Shown here in pieces: positions 1 to 7,776 of a stretch of 32,545 bases of DNA. Position numbers and translations under genes: made by a program. The notes beneath the pieces are model-generated. The model saw nothing but the letters and a program-made list of their open reading frames with translations. It had not been told where the DNA came from and made no database searches. Origin of the DNA: DASUZD01 sp036377055 (GTDB taxonomy: Bacteria > Actinomycetota > Thermoleophilia > Gaiellales > Gaiellaceae); assembly GCA_036377055.1 (NCBI GenBank), contig DASUZD010000248.1, positions 1 through 32,545 of the forward strand. Reading direction: 5' to 3'. How positions within the stretch are numbered: position 1 is the stretch's first letter; the number at the start of each line of letters is the position of its first letter.

Positions 1-173
1 CGGGATTCCGTTCGCCGGCGCGCTCAAGGTCGTCTCGCAGGAAGTCGTCGCCTGGCGCCGGGGCGAGGACGCGCCCGCCGCGTAGCGGAAGCTAGGCGGG
101 CGCGTCCTCGCCGCGGCGCCAGGCGACGACTTCCTGCGAGACGACCTTGAGCGCGCCGGCGAGCGGAATGCCG
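1..173. repeat. Large inverted repeat formed by two AI-2E gene ends
   Basis: Positions 1-79 are the reverse complement of 95-173 with three mismatches; the 15-nt spacer 80-94 holds both stop codons. The left arm is cut by the window edge, so the repeat probably continues. Of the three differences, two are silent (Gly and Arg third positions) and one changes Phe to Leu. Confidence 0.9.
2..85 (+). CDS. AI-2E family transporter, C-terminal end (partial)
   Basis: This is the last 27 codons of a plus-strand gene that begins left of the window and stops with TAG at 83-85. The visible residues (GIPFAGALKVVSQEVVAWRR, then an acidic GEDAPAA tail) match, apart from one Phe/Leu difference and one extra Ala, the end of the minus-strand AI-2E gene that converges on it. 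AI-2E family proteins (Pfam AI-2E_transport, formerly UPF0118) are polytopic membrane exporters or permeases. The identity at DNA level is 76 of 79 positions, so this is a recent inverted duplicate or a copy kept similar by gene conversion. It could be the intact sister of the broken minus-strand copy. Only the tail is visible, so the state of the rest of the gene is unknown. Confidence 0.6.
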   Translation, partial: GIPFAGALKVVSQEVVAWRRGEDAPAA

Positions 174-1189
174 AGCAGGGCGCCCGGAACGCCTGCGAGC
201 TCGGCGCCGGCCGCCACGCTCAGCGCGATCGCGAGCGGCGACAGCTTCACGGTCCGGTGGTAGACGAGCCGCTGGAGTACGTGGTTCTCCACCTGTTGGT
301 AGACGATCATGACCGCGACTGCGATCGCCGCTGCCGCGAAGCCGCGCGTGCCGAGCGCGACTGTTGCGACGAAGACGGTGCCTGCGGTCGCGCCGACGAG
401 CGGGACGAGGTCGAAGATGGCGACGACGACGCCGAGCGCGACGGCGTACGGCGCCGACAGCGCGAGCAACGTGAGCGTCGTCACGGTCCCCGCGATGACG
501 CTGATCAGCAGGTTGCCCGTGACCTAGCCGCCCACGGCCGTCGAGATGCCGCTGCCCGCGCGGCGGATCCGCGCTCGGTTGCATTCCGGCGCGACCTCGA
601 CGAGCGATTCGAACCACGGGCGGCCGCCGAGCTGGACGAAAAGCGTCAGGAAGGCGATGAAGAGCAGCGCGCCGGCGGTTCGCACGGCGGAGGACGCGAC
701 GCCCCACGCGGGTCCCGCCGCGGCGGTCAGGTGGCCCGAGTCGACGGCGTCGCGCGTGTGCTCGACGACGTGGAAGCGCGTCTCGAGGAATCCAAGCTTG
801 CCGTCGCCTCGCGAGAGGTTCTGCACGAGCGCGGGGGCGTCGTGGACGAACCGCGTCGACTCGTCGACGAGCGGCCGCACAAGGACGTAGCTGAAGGCGA
901 ACAGCACGATCGCGGCGAGCGCAAAGCTGATCCCGACCGCGCGGCCGCGAGGGGCGCCACGGCGCTCGAAGAAGCGGACAAGCGGCTCCGCGGCCATCGC
1001 GAGGACGATCGCCAGGATGAGCTGGATGACGATCGTGCGCAGCGCGTAGACGGCCGCGAGCAGCACGATGCTGCCGAGTGCGAGGGCGAAGAAGAGGATG
1101 ATCGTGCGCGGGGCGACCGCGACGCGCACCGGTGGCGTCGATCTGGCCGGTCGGATCGTGCGCCGCCGCGCCTGCTGATCAACCGCCAC
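92..1189 (-). pseudogene. AI-2E family transporter interrupted by an in-frame TAG
   Basis: One reading frame from the GTG start at 1187-1189 to the TAG at 92-94 encodes about 365 residues with the hydrophobic layout of AI-2E family permeases: an N-terminal pair of membrane helices (FFALALGSIVLLAAVYALR, then IQLILAIVLAMA), a long periplasmic-type segment, and a C-terminal helix cluster containing FDLVPLVGATAGTV. The frame is broken by a single TAG at 524-526, in the sequence AVGG-stop-VTGNLLISVIAG. Relatives usually have Tyr here (GGYVTGN), so one change from TAC or TAT explains the stop. Both parts stay in the same frame and both look conserved, so the lesion is recent, is a sequence error, or is read through. 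The gene starts 9 bp after the universal stress protein stop, which suggests co-transcription. Confidence 0.8.
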
Positions 1190-1198
1190 GGGCGGTGG

Positions 1199-1651
1199 TC
1201 AGTGCCTGTGCGCCTGCGGCACGATCAACACCGGGCGGCCTGCGTGCTCGGCGACCTCGTGCGAGACGCTTCCCTCGAGACGCTCGCGGATGCCCTGCAA
1301 GCCGCGCGAGCCGAGCACGATCACGGCCGCGCCGATCTCGTCCGCCGCGTCGACGATGCCCTCCCATACCGGCCCCACGAGCTCGGCCCGCGGCTCGGCC
1401 CTGAATCCGGCTTCGCGCGCGCGACCGGCCCCGGCGCGCGCCTTCTCCAGGGCGCTGTACATGTTCAGATCCTCGAACGCGTTGCCGGGGACCACAGACG
1501 AGAGCGCGGCGACACTCTCCGCCGCCGTGAGCGTCGGCCCGATGTCGACGACGACGGCGCGGCGCGGGCCGAGAAGCACGGCGGCCGCCTCGATCGCGCG
1601 GTCCGAGTCGGCGGAGCCGTCGTAGCAGATGAGAATCGGTGCGTCGTCCAT
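1199..1651 (-). CDS. Universal stress protein (UspA family)
   Basis: The 150-residue product begins MDDAPILICYDGS, the usual first strand of a UspA fold, and ends in the nucleotide-binding signature GSRGLQG...LEGSVS followed by AGRPVLIV. The Gly-x2-Gly-x9-Gly-Ser spacing is that of ATP-binding Usp proteins. The ATG at 1651 is preceded by a good GGAGGA ribosome site; the frame stays open further upstream, but that extension is low-complexity and rich in charged residues, so I rejected the longer start. Usp proteins are cytoplasmic and modulate survival under starvation, hypoxia or membrane stress. The broken AI-2E gene follows 9 bp downstream. Confidence 0.9.
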   Translation of the reverse strand: MDDAPILICYDGSADSDRAIEAAAVLLGPRRAVVVDIGPTLTAAESVAALSSVVPGNAFEDLNMYSALEKARAGAGRAREAGFRAEPRAELVGPVWEGIVDAADEIGAAVIVLGSRGLQGIRERLEGSVSHEVAEHAGRPVLIVPQAHRH

Positions 1652-1906
1652 CTCGAGTCCTCCTCGTCGGTTCCCACTCGATCGTCGCGGCGCGTGATCC
1701 GCCCCCCGTTGGGCGCGCTGCTTGATCTTTCGAGAGTCGCACCGATCCTCGTCACTGCGCATCCGCGGCTTTGCGGATGGCTTGCGGGAAGGGCGCGGCA
1801 TCGGCCGTCGACCAGGGCACGGTCGCCGCTCAGCTGAAACGCGCAGGCGCCATGTCCGCCGCGGCGCGAGCAGCGTGTGCTGCCGCCCGCGCCGTTGCAG
1901 CGGTCG

Positions 1907-2347
1907 TCAGTAACCGACCGTCATCTCGTCGTGCACCGACGTAACGCCGGGCGCCGCCCAGGCGGCGTCGAGCGCCTCGTCGTGCTCGGCCCATGAGCTC
2001 ACGTTGCCGTGCACGGTCACGGTGCCGTTGTCGGTCGAGATGTACAGGTCGTCCGCGTCGAGTGCGGCATTCCGCTCGAACGCCTTCCTGATCGAGTCCT
2101 GCACGTCGCCGGCGCTCGGCGTCGGGTGCTTCAGCTCGATCTCGTTGAAGACGTCGAGTGTCCCGACGATGTTGGAGGCAACGAAGTCCGCCTCATCGCG
2201 CTGGTATTGCCACTCGGCGGCGCCGGTGAGGGTGACGAAGCCGTCCTCGACCTTCGCGTCCACGGTCGCCGGGACGAGGCTGTCCAGCATCAGCGCCTGG
2301 AGCACGTCGCCGCGAAGCTCGGCGTCCGCGCGCCTCTCGTCGTCCAT
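1907..2347 (-). CDS. BON-domain protein (OsmY-like), two BON repeats
   Basis: About 146 residues carry two BON domains: the first contains DAKVEDGFVTLTGAAEWQYQ, the second DLYISTDNGTVTVHGNVSSW and ends SVHDEMTV. BON domains bind phospholipid surfaces and occur in OsmY-type osmotic-shock proteins. No secretion signal is visible at the chosen start, so the location is unclear. The start is uncertain: ATG at 2347 gives the family's usual beginning (MDDERRADAELRGDVL); GTG at 2356 and ATG at 2452 are also in frame, all without a convincing ribosome site. A possible stress-type -10 element sits just upstream. The gene lies upstream of a universal stress protein on the same strand, consistent with a stress role (inference). 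Confidence 0.8.
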   Translation of the reverse strand: MDDERRADAELRGDVLQALMLDSLVPATVDAKVEDGFVTLTGAAEWQYQRDEADFVASNIVGTLDVFNEIELKHPTPSAGDVQDSIRKAFERNAALDADDLYISTDNGTVTVHGNVSSWAEHDEALDAAWAAPGVTSVHDEMTVGY

Positions 2348-2388
2348 CAGCTTCACACGCAGCTGGTTGTCGACCGAGATCACGCCGA

Positions 2389-2394
2389 ATACCC
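2389..2394 (-). promoter_or_regulatory. Possible SigB/SigF-type -10 element for the BON gene
   Basis: Reading the minus strand, GGGTAT lies 41 nt upstream of the ATG at 2347. This matches the -10 consensus of SigB/SigF-type stress sigma factors. The -35 match is poor: only GTCT at about 18 nt, instead of GTTT at about 14-16. A second GGGTAT occurs on the plus strand at 2406-2411. If used, the minus-strand element would place the transcript start downstream of the ATG at 2452, supporting the shorter start. Confidence 0.25.
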
Positions 2395-2657
2395 GCTCTT
2401 TCGTTGGGTATAAGACGGGCCAATCGTGCGCGCGTCGGTCCTTCCTCGGCATCGGGACGGCCGCCGAGCGTTTGCGCGAACGACGTAAGAAAACGTCTCT
2501 GCCGACGGGCCCGGCGATCCGGCGAAAGACGAAACGCGTCGCCGCGCTCGCGACCGAGGGGTATCTCGCCCGAGTTCGTCGCGGCCGTCAGCGCCGGTGA
2601 GCTGTCGGCGGCAAGCCAACGGAGCTCGACGAAATTCGGCAGCAGCGTCGCTCACCG

Positions 2658-2687
2658 AGGAGCACAATGCTCCTACGCTGAAGGAGG
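2658..2687 (+). promoter_or_regulatory. Competing hairpins over the kinase ribosome binding site
   Basis: AGGAGCA-CAA-TGCTCCT (2658-2674) is a perfect 7-bp stem with a 3-nt loop. Its right arm contains CTCCT (2670-2674), which can instead pair with AGGAG (2682-2686) of the AAGGAGG ribosome site of the next gene. The two pairings exclude each other: the first leaves the ribosome site free, the second hides it. The rest of the 345-bp gap 2348-2692 shows no gene that I can support. Confidence 0.35.
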
Positions 2688-2692
2688 TCGAC

Positions 2693-5600
2693 GTGCGTTT
2701 GCGCTGGATCGCGCCGGTGTGGATCGTGATTGCAGTGATCGCCGGTGTGTTCGCGGTGACGCAGACGGACTCGACCGCGGATGCGTGGCTCGTACTGGCC
2801 ACAGCGCTCGCTCTCGCCGGTGTGACCTCCGCGCTGGCTGTCACGACGCAGCGGCGCAGGCATGCAACGCGCGAGGTCGAGCGGTACTTCACGGTCACTC
2901 CGGAGATGGTCATCTTCGCGGGCTTCGACGGTTATTGGAAGCGTGTCAATCCCGCCGTCGAGGCGGTTCTCGGTTACACCGAGGAGGAGGCGCTATCGCG
3001 GCCGTTCATGGAGTTCGTCCACCCGGGCGACCGCGACCGCACGGACGAGGCGGCACGCGGGGTCATCGGTGGAGAGCCGGCCTTCGCGTTCGAAAACCGG
3101 ATCGTCTGCAAGGACGGTTCGTACAAATGGATCGAATGGACGGTCATGCCGGTCCACGAGGAGGGCGTGACGTACGGCGTCGGGCGAGACATTACGGGGA
3201 GACGCCGAAGCGCGAGCCAGCAGGCTGCGCTGCGCCGCATTGCCATACTCGTCGCCCAAGGCGTGCAGCCGCAGGAGCTCTTCGCCGCCGTAGCCGAGGA
3301 AGTCGGCCGCGTCGTCGAGGCGCCATTCGTGGCGGTCGCCCGCTACAACTCCGACGACATCGCAACGGTGTGCGGGACCTTCCCGCCGCATTCGCCGCTC
3401 TTCCACACGGGGAGGGCTGTATCGCTCGACGGCATCAGCGTTCTCCGCGGGATACGCGAGCACGGGAAGCCGGCGCGCATCGACGACTACTCCCAGCTCG
3501 AAGGCGAAGTCGCCCGCGCGGTCCGAACCAGCGGCATACGATCCGGCGTCGGCGTCCCGATCGTGGTCGCTGGACGCGTTTGGGGATCGATCGTCGCTTG
3601 GAGCGCGGAGCGGCTACCCGACGACTTCGAAGCTCGTCTTGCCGAGTTCACGGAACTGCTCGCAGCGGCGATCGCGAACGTGGAAGCAGCAGAAGCCCTA
3701 GCGCTGCTCGCCGAAGAGCAGGCCGCGCTCCGGCGCGTCGCGACGCTCGTCGCCCAAGCGGTCCCACCGCTTGAGCTCTTCTCGGCGGTCACCAAGGAGG
3801 TTGCGCGGGTGTTCTCCGGCGTGGAGTCCCCGCTCGTGGCCACCGTGATCAGATTCGACCCAGGCCCCGAATGCGTCCTCGTCGGTGCGTCGAGCGCGTA
3901 TGAGGGCGAACCGATCGGCTCGCGATGGGCGCCTAAGGATCTCTACGTCTCGACGCGGGTGCTTCGCACTGGCCGGCCTGCGCGAGTGGACGAAGTGGAC
4001 CTGGAAACCACCGGTGGGCCCGACGCCGACGTCCTCCGTCTCCGTCGCTTTCTCCACCAGGTCGGGAGCCCCGTCGTCGTGGAAGGCCGTCTCTGGGGCG
4101 CCATGACCTTGAACTCGGGCGAGGCGCTGCCGCCCGACACAGATGAGCGGCTGGAGAACTTCACCGAGCTCATCGCGACCGCGATCGCGAACGCGCAGGC
4201 GCGCGAGGAGCTGCGGCGGGTCGCCGAGGAACAGGCGGCCCTGCGGCGGGTAGCGACGTTCGTCGCGGGCGATCCGTCTCCGGCGGAGACTTTCGGCGCG
4301 GTCGCCGAAGAGGCTTGCCGAATCTTGGAGAGCGAGGCCGTCGGCCTGCTTCGGTTCGAGCCCGACGAGACAGCCACGCTCGTAGCGCAGTCGGACACGC
4401 CGTGGGATCCGCCTCCACTTGGAACCCGTTTCCCGCTCGATGGCGAGAACCTCGTCGTCCGCGTGTTTCGCACGGGGCGGGCCGCCCGTGTAGACGACTG
4501 GGCGGGTTCCAGCGGTTCGGTTTCCGCCATGGCGACCGTCTTGGGCATTCGCTCCGCGGTCGCCACTCCTGTCGTCATCGAAGGGCGTCTTTGGGGCACC
4601 ATCGTTGCAGCCACAAGCCAGAGCGAGCCGTTGGCGGCCGAGATGGAGTCTCGGATCGCGGAGTTCACCGAGCTGGTCGCAACAGCGATTGCGAAGGCCG
4701 AGGCGCGCGAGGCGCTCCGGCTGGTCGCCGACGAGCAGGCGGCCCTTAGGCGGGTGGCGACGCTGGTCGCACAGGGGGCGCAACCCGACAAGGTGTTCCT
4801 GGCCGTGGGCGAGGAGGTCCGTCGCCTCTTTGGCACCGCGCTTGCTGCCGTCGGCAAAGTCGAGCCCGACGGACAGGCGCTCGATTTCGTACGCCCCGAT
4901 GGAGGTCACGAGCGAGTGGAGCTTGCCGACCTCGTGGCATCGGCCGAGGTGCTGCGCACCGGCCGTTCCGCCAGAGCCGACGCGTCGCTCTGGGAGTCGG
5001 GCGAGGGCAAGACCGCCGAGCGCCTCCGGAGCCTCGGCGTCGTCTCCAGCGTCTCGAGCCCCATCGTCGTGGAGAGCGAAGTCTGGGGCATCATCAGCGT
5101 GGGCAGCGCCGACGAAGTGCTGGCTCCGGACACCGAGGAACGCCTTGAGAAGTTCACCGAGATCGTCGCCACGGCGATCGGGAACGCCGACTCGCGCCGA
5201 GCTGTCGCGCGGCTCGCCGACGAGCAGGCGGCACTCCGGCGGGTCGCGACGCTCGTCGCCCGCGACGCACCCTCGACTGAAGTTTTCGACGCCGTCGCGA
5301 CCGAGGTGGGCAACTTGCTCCAGACGGACGTCACGGTCGTCGGCCGGTATGACGGCGACGGGGCGGCGACGGCGATCGGCAGCTGGAGCTCCTCGCCGGA
5401 AGCGATTCCGGTCGGAACACGATCCTCGATCGGGGGGCGCAACGTGCTCAGCATCGTCGCCGAGACCGGGAGGCCTGCCCGTCTCGACGACTACGAGAAA
5501 GGAACAGGGGAGGCCGCTGAGATCGCGCGCCGTTTCGGCTGGCGCTCGTCGATCGCCGCGCCGATCACGGTCGAGGGCCGAGTGTGGGGGGTCATGCTCG

Positions 5601-7342
5601 TCGCCACGCAAAGGGAGCAGCCGTTCCCTGCGGGCGACGAGAAGCGGCTGGCCCAGTTCACTGATCTCGTCGCGACCGCGGTGGCGAACGCGCAGGCGCA
5701 TGTCGCCGTTCAGACGGCCGCGGACGAGCAGGGGGCGCTGAGGCGCGTCGCGACGCTGGTGGCCGCCTCTGCTGCTCCGTCCGACGTGTTCGGTGCGGTT
5801 ACCAAGGAGATCGCGCTGGTCCTCGGCGCCGACGCCACGCTGCTCTGCCACGCCGACCCCGCCGGTTCAGCCGTCGTCGTCGGAACCTGGGGAGACAACA
5901 CGCCTGCGGTCGGCACCCGGATACGGCAGGGCGGGACGAATCTGACGACGATCGTGCTCGAAACCGGCCACTCGGCTCGCATCGAGAGCTACGACGAAGC
6001 CACCGGCCATGCCTCCGAAGTCGCGCGCTCGCAAGGTCTGCGCTCCGCTGTCGGCGCGCCGATCCTTGTCGAAGGTCGCCTGTGGGGCCTCGTCATCGCG
6101 GGGACAACGGGTGACGAACCGCTGCCGCCGGACGCAGAAGAGCGTCTCGCTGGATTCACGGAGCTCGTCGCGACGGCGATCGCGAACGCACAGTCACAGG
6201 GCGACCTGGCGAGTCTCGCCGAAGAGCAGGCGGCGCTGCGTCGCATCGCCACCCTGGTTGCTCGAGGCGTCGAGCCCGAGGCGATCTTCGCGGCGGTTAC
6301 GGAGGAGATCGCCGACATGTTCGGCGCCATCGCGGCCGTCATGCGATTCGAGCACGACCCGCGGGCCGTCGTCTTCCTCGGGGTCTCGGAGGAGGCTGAC
6401 GTCCTCGTCGGAACGCGCTGGGAGCTCGCCCGTGGGATGGCGTCCGCGGAGGTCTATCGGACCGGACGCTCCGCCCGACTGAGCTCGGTCGACTGGGCAT
6501 CGGGCACCGGGCCGATGGCCGAAGCGGCGCGTCGGCTCAACGTCCACTCGCAAGTCTCGAGCCCGATCAGGGTCGAGGGAAGTCTCTGGGGCGCGATCAG
6601 TGTGAATGCTCGAGACGTGCTGCCCCCCGACACCGAGGAGCGATTGGAGAAGTTCGCCGAGCTCGTCACGACCGCCATCGCCAACGCCGAGAGCAAGTCC
6701 GAGCTCGCCGCCTCGCGCCTACGAATCGTCGCCGCATCGGACGAGACTCGGAGGCAGATCGAACGCGATCTCCACGACGGCACACAGCAGCGGCTCGTCT
6801 CGCTCGGGTTGGCGGTGCGCGCTGCGGAAGCGAACCTCCCGGCCGAGCGGGACGACCTCCGCGCGCAGCTTTCAGGCGTGGCCGCAGGACTCGTGGCAGC
6901 TGTCGAAGATCTGCAGGAGATTTCCCGCGGTATCCACCCGGCGATCCTGTCCAAGGGCGGGCTGGGGCCGGCGTTGAAGGCGGTCGCGCACCGTTCCGCG
7001 ATTCCTGTCGACCTCGATGTCACGACCGACGTGCGTCTCGCGGAGCCGATCGAGGTTGCTGCGTACTTCGCTGCGTCTGAAGCGCTTGCGAATGCGGTGA
7101 AGCACTCGCAAGCGTCGCGCGTAGACGTCTCGCTCGAGCAGCACGACGGCCGCTTGCTGCTGTCGGTTCGCGACGATGGGGTTGGTGGAGCCGATGCTGC
7201 ACGCGGCTCAGGGCTTGTCGGCCTCACCGATCGCATCGAGGCGCTCGGCGGCTCGATTCGCGTCTCCAGTCGGCCGGGCGAGGGGACGCAGATCGCAGTC
7301 GAGTTGCCGGTCGACCTTCAGCTGTCACCGACCCGCGACTAG
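2693..7342 (+). CDS. Giant sensor histidine kinase: 2 TM, PAS, seven tandem GAF, NarL-type kinase
   Basis: The 1549-residue product starts at GTG 2693, with AAGGAGG five bases upstream. Order of domains: two N-terminal membrane helices (about residues 5-22 and 31-51), a PAS domain (about 65-175, ending in the PAC-type VGRDITGRR), seven GAF units starting near residues 175, 340, 510, 678, 841, 1009 and 1176, then a HisKA_3 dimerisation domain with ERDLHDGTQQRL (phospho-accepting His near 1361) and a HATPase domain with N box SEALANAVKH, G1 DDGVGGAD and G2 GSGLVGL. This is the NarL/DesK kinase class. Each GAF unit opens with an (A/S)(E/D/Q)(E/Q)Q(A/G)ALRR(V/I)A helix and contains TGR(P/A/S)AR and PI.VEGR.WG-like motifs. 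I see no obvious chromophore cysteine. The adjacent receiver-only protein and the LuxR-type regulators are likely partners; ligands are unknown. Confidence 0.93.
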   Translation: MRLRWIAPVWIVIAVIAGVFAVTQTDSTADAWLVLATALALAGVTSALAVTTQRRRHATREVERYFTVTPEMVIFAGFDGYWKRVNPAVEAVLGYTEEEALSRPFMEFVHPGDRDRTDEAARGVIGGEPAFAFENRIVCKDGSYKWIEWTVMPVHEEGVTYGVGRDITGRRRSASQQAALRRIAILVAQGVQPQELFAAVAEEVGRVVEAPFVAVARYNSDDIATVCGTFPPHSPLFHTGRAVSLDGISVLRGIREHGKPARIDDYSQLEGEVARAVRTSGIRSGVGVPIVVAGRVWGSIVAWSAERLPDDFEARLAEFTELLAAAIANVEAAEALALLAEEQAALRRVATLVAQAVPPLELFSAVTKEVARVFSGVESPLVATVIRFDPGPECVLVGASSAYEGEPIGSRWAPKDLYVSTRVLRTGRPARVDEVDLETTGGPDADVLRLRRFLHQVGSPVVVEGRLWGAMTLNSGEALPPDTDERLENFTELIATAIANAQAREELRRVAEEQAALRRVATFVAGDPSPAETFGAVAEEACRILESEAVGLLRFEPDETATLVAQSDTPWDPPPLGTRFPLDGENLVVRVFRTGRAARVDDWAGSSGSVSAMATVLGIRSAVATPVVIEGRLWGTIVAATSQSEPLAAEMESRIAEFTELVATAIAKAEAREALRLVADEQAALRRVATLVAQGAQPDKVFLAVGEEVRRLFGTALAAVGKVEPDGQALDFVRPDGGHERVELADLVASAEVLRTGRSARADASLWESGEGKTAERLRSLGVVSSVSSPIVVESEVWGIISVGSADEVLAPDTEERLEKFTEIVATAIGNADSRRAVARLADEQAALRRVATLVARDAPSTEVFDAVATEVGNLLQTDVTVVGRYDGDGAATAIGSWSSSPEAIPVGTRSSIGGRNVLSIVAETGRPARLDDYEKGTGEAAEIARRFGWRSSIAAPITVEGRVWGVMLVATQREQPFPAGDEKRLAQFTDLVATAVANAQAHVAVQTAADEQGALRRVATLVAASAAPSDVFGAVTKEIALVLGADATLLCHADPAGSAVVVGTWGDNTPAVGTRIRQGGTNLTTIVLETGHSARIESYDEATGHASEVARSQGLRSAVGAPILVEGRLWGLVIAGTTGDEPLPPDAEERLAGFTELVATAIANAQSQGDLASLAEEQAALRRIATLVARGVEPEAIFAAVTEEIADMFGAIAAVMRFEHDPRAVVFLGVSEEADVLVGTRWELARGMASAEVYRTGRSARLSSVDWASGTGPMAEAARRLNVHSQVSSPIRVEGSLWGAISVNARDVLPPDTEERLEKFAELVTTAIANAESKSELAASRLRIVAASDETRRQIERDLHDGTQQRLVSLGLAVRAAEANLPAERDDLRAQLSGVAAGLVAAVEDLQEISRGIHPAILSKGGLGPALKAVAHRSAIPVDLDVTTDVRLAEPIEVAAYFAASEALANAVKHSQASRVDVSLEQHDGRLLLSVRDDGVGGADAARGSGLVGLTDRIEALGGSIRVSSRPGEGTQIAVELPVDLQLSPTRD
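3217..6707 (+). repeat. Seven tandem GAF-coding units of about 490-510 bp
   Basis: Approximate unit starts are 3217, 3710, 4222, 4726, 5215, 5719 and 6218, each marked by the Q(A/G)ALRR(V/I)A helix. Units are diverged in DNA but recognisably homologous in protein, so this is an old intragenic amplification, not a fresh tandem duplication. Confidence 0.85.
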
Positions 7343-7413
7343 CAAGCTGCCATGCCCCAAGGATTGCCGGTAGCAGGGATGCGGAGGCACGGCCGAATGT
7401 GAATCCTTAGACC

Positions 7414-7776
7414 GTGCCCGTGACGTGCGTGATCGTCGACGACAACTCGCTCTTTCTAGAGGGCGCCGTCGACCTGCTCACACGGGAAGGGCTCGACGTC
7501 GTCGGGGTTGCCTCCGACAGCGCCGAGGCGATCCGACTCGTGACGGAGCTCGGTCCGGACGTGACCCTCGTCGACATCGACCTGGGCGACGAGGACGGTT
7601 TCGAGCTCACGCAGCGCCTGCATGACAGTGCGGGCGCTTCGAAGGTCATCCTCGTCTCGACGCACGCGGAAGAGGATCTCGCGGAGCTGATCGAACGAAG
7701 CCCCGCACTCGGTTTCATCGCCAAGGCGCGCCTCTCGGCGCAGGCGATCCGCGACACGCTCGAGCGCGCGGCCTAG
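7414..7776 (+). CDS. Stand-alone receiver-domain response regulator
   Basis: The 120-residue protein is a receiver domain and nothing else. Acidic pocket residues D9-D10 (VIVDDN), phospho-acceptor D54 (TLVDIDLGD), conserved Ser/Thr at S82-T83 and K104 are all present. It lacks a DNA-binding domain, so it would act as a phosphate sink, a shuttle or a protein-interaction output. It lies 71 bp after the seven-GAF kinase in the same direction and is probably its direct partner (inference). The GTG at 7414 has no clear ribosome site; a second GTG at 7420 is possible, and the transcript may be leaderless. Its stop codon overlaps the stop of the convergent regulator. Confidence 0.88.
   Translation: MPVTCVIVDDNSLFLEGAVDLLTREGLDVVGVASDSAEAIRLVTELGPDVTLVDIDLGDEDGFELTQRLHDSAGASKVILVSTHAEEDLAELIERSPALGFIAKARLSAQAIRDTLERAA

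Noticed and set aside
1652..1801. N-terminal extension of the universal stress protein
   Set aside because: The extension is Arg/Ser-rich without similarity to Usp proteins, and the internal ATG has a strong GGAGGA ribosome site.
257..1837. A 526-codon plus-strand frame opposite the AI-2E and stress-protein genes
   Set aside because: Asp/Arg-rich low-complexity translation typical of antisense frames in high-GC DNA; the minus strand has clear family matches.
3698..5851. A 717-codon minus-strand frame inside the GAF repeats
   Set aside because: Mirror image of the kinase reading frame; charged, repetitive translation with no motif, and no ribosome site.
3217..6707. Periodicity of about 500 bp as a DNA repeat array or CRISPR-like structure
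   Set aside because: The periodicity is at protein level only (GAF units); there are no short identical repeats with unique spacers.
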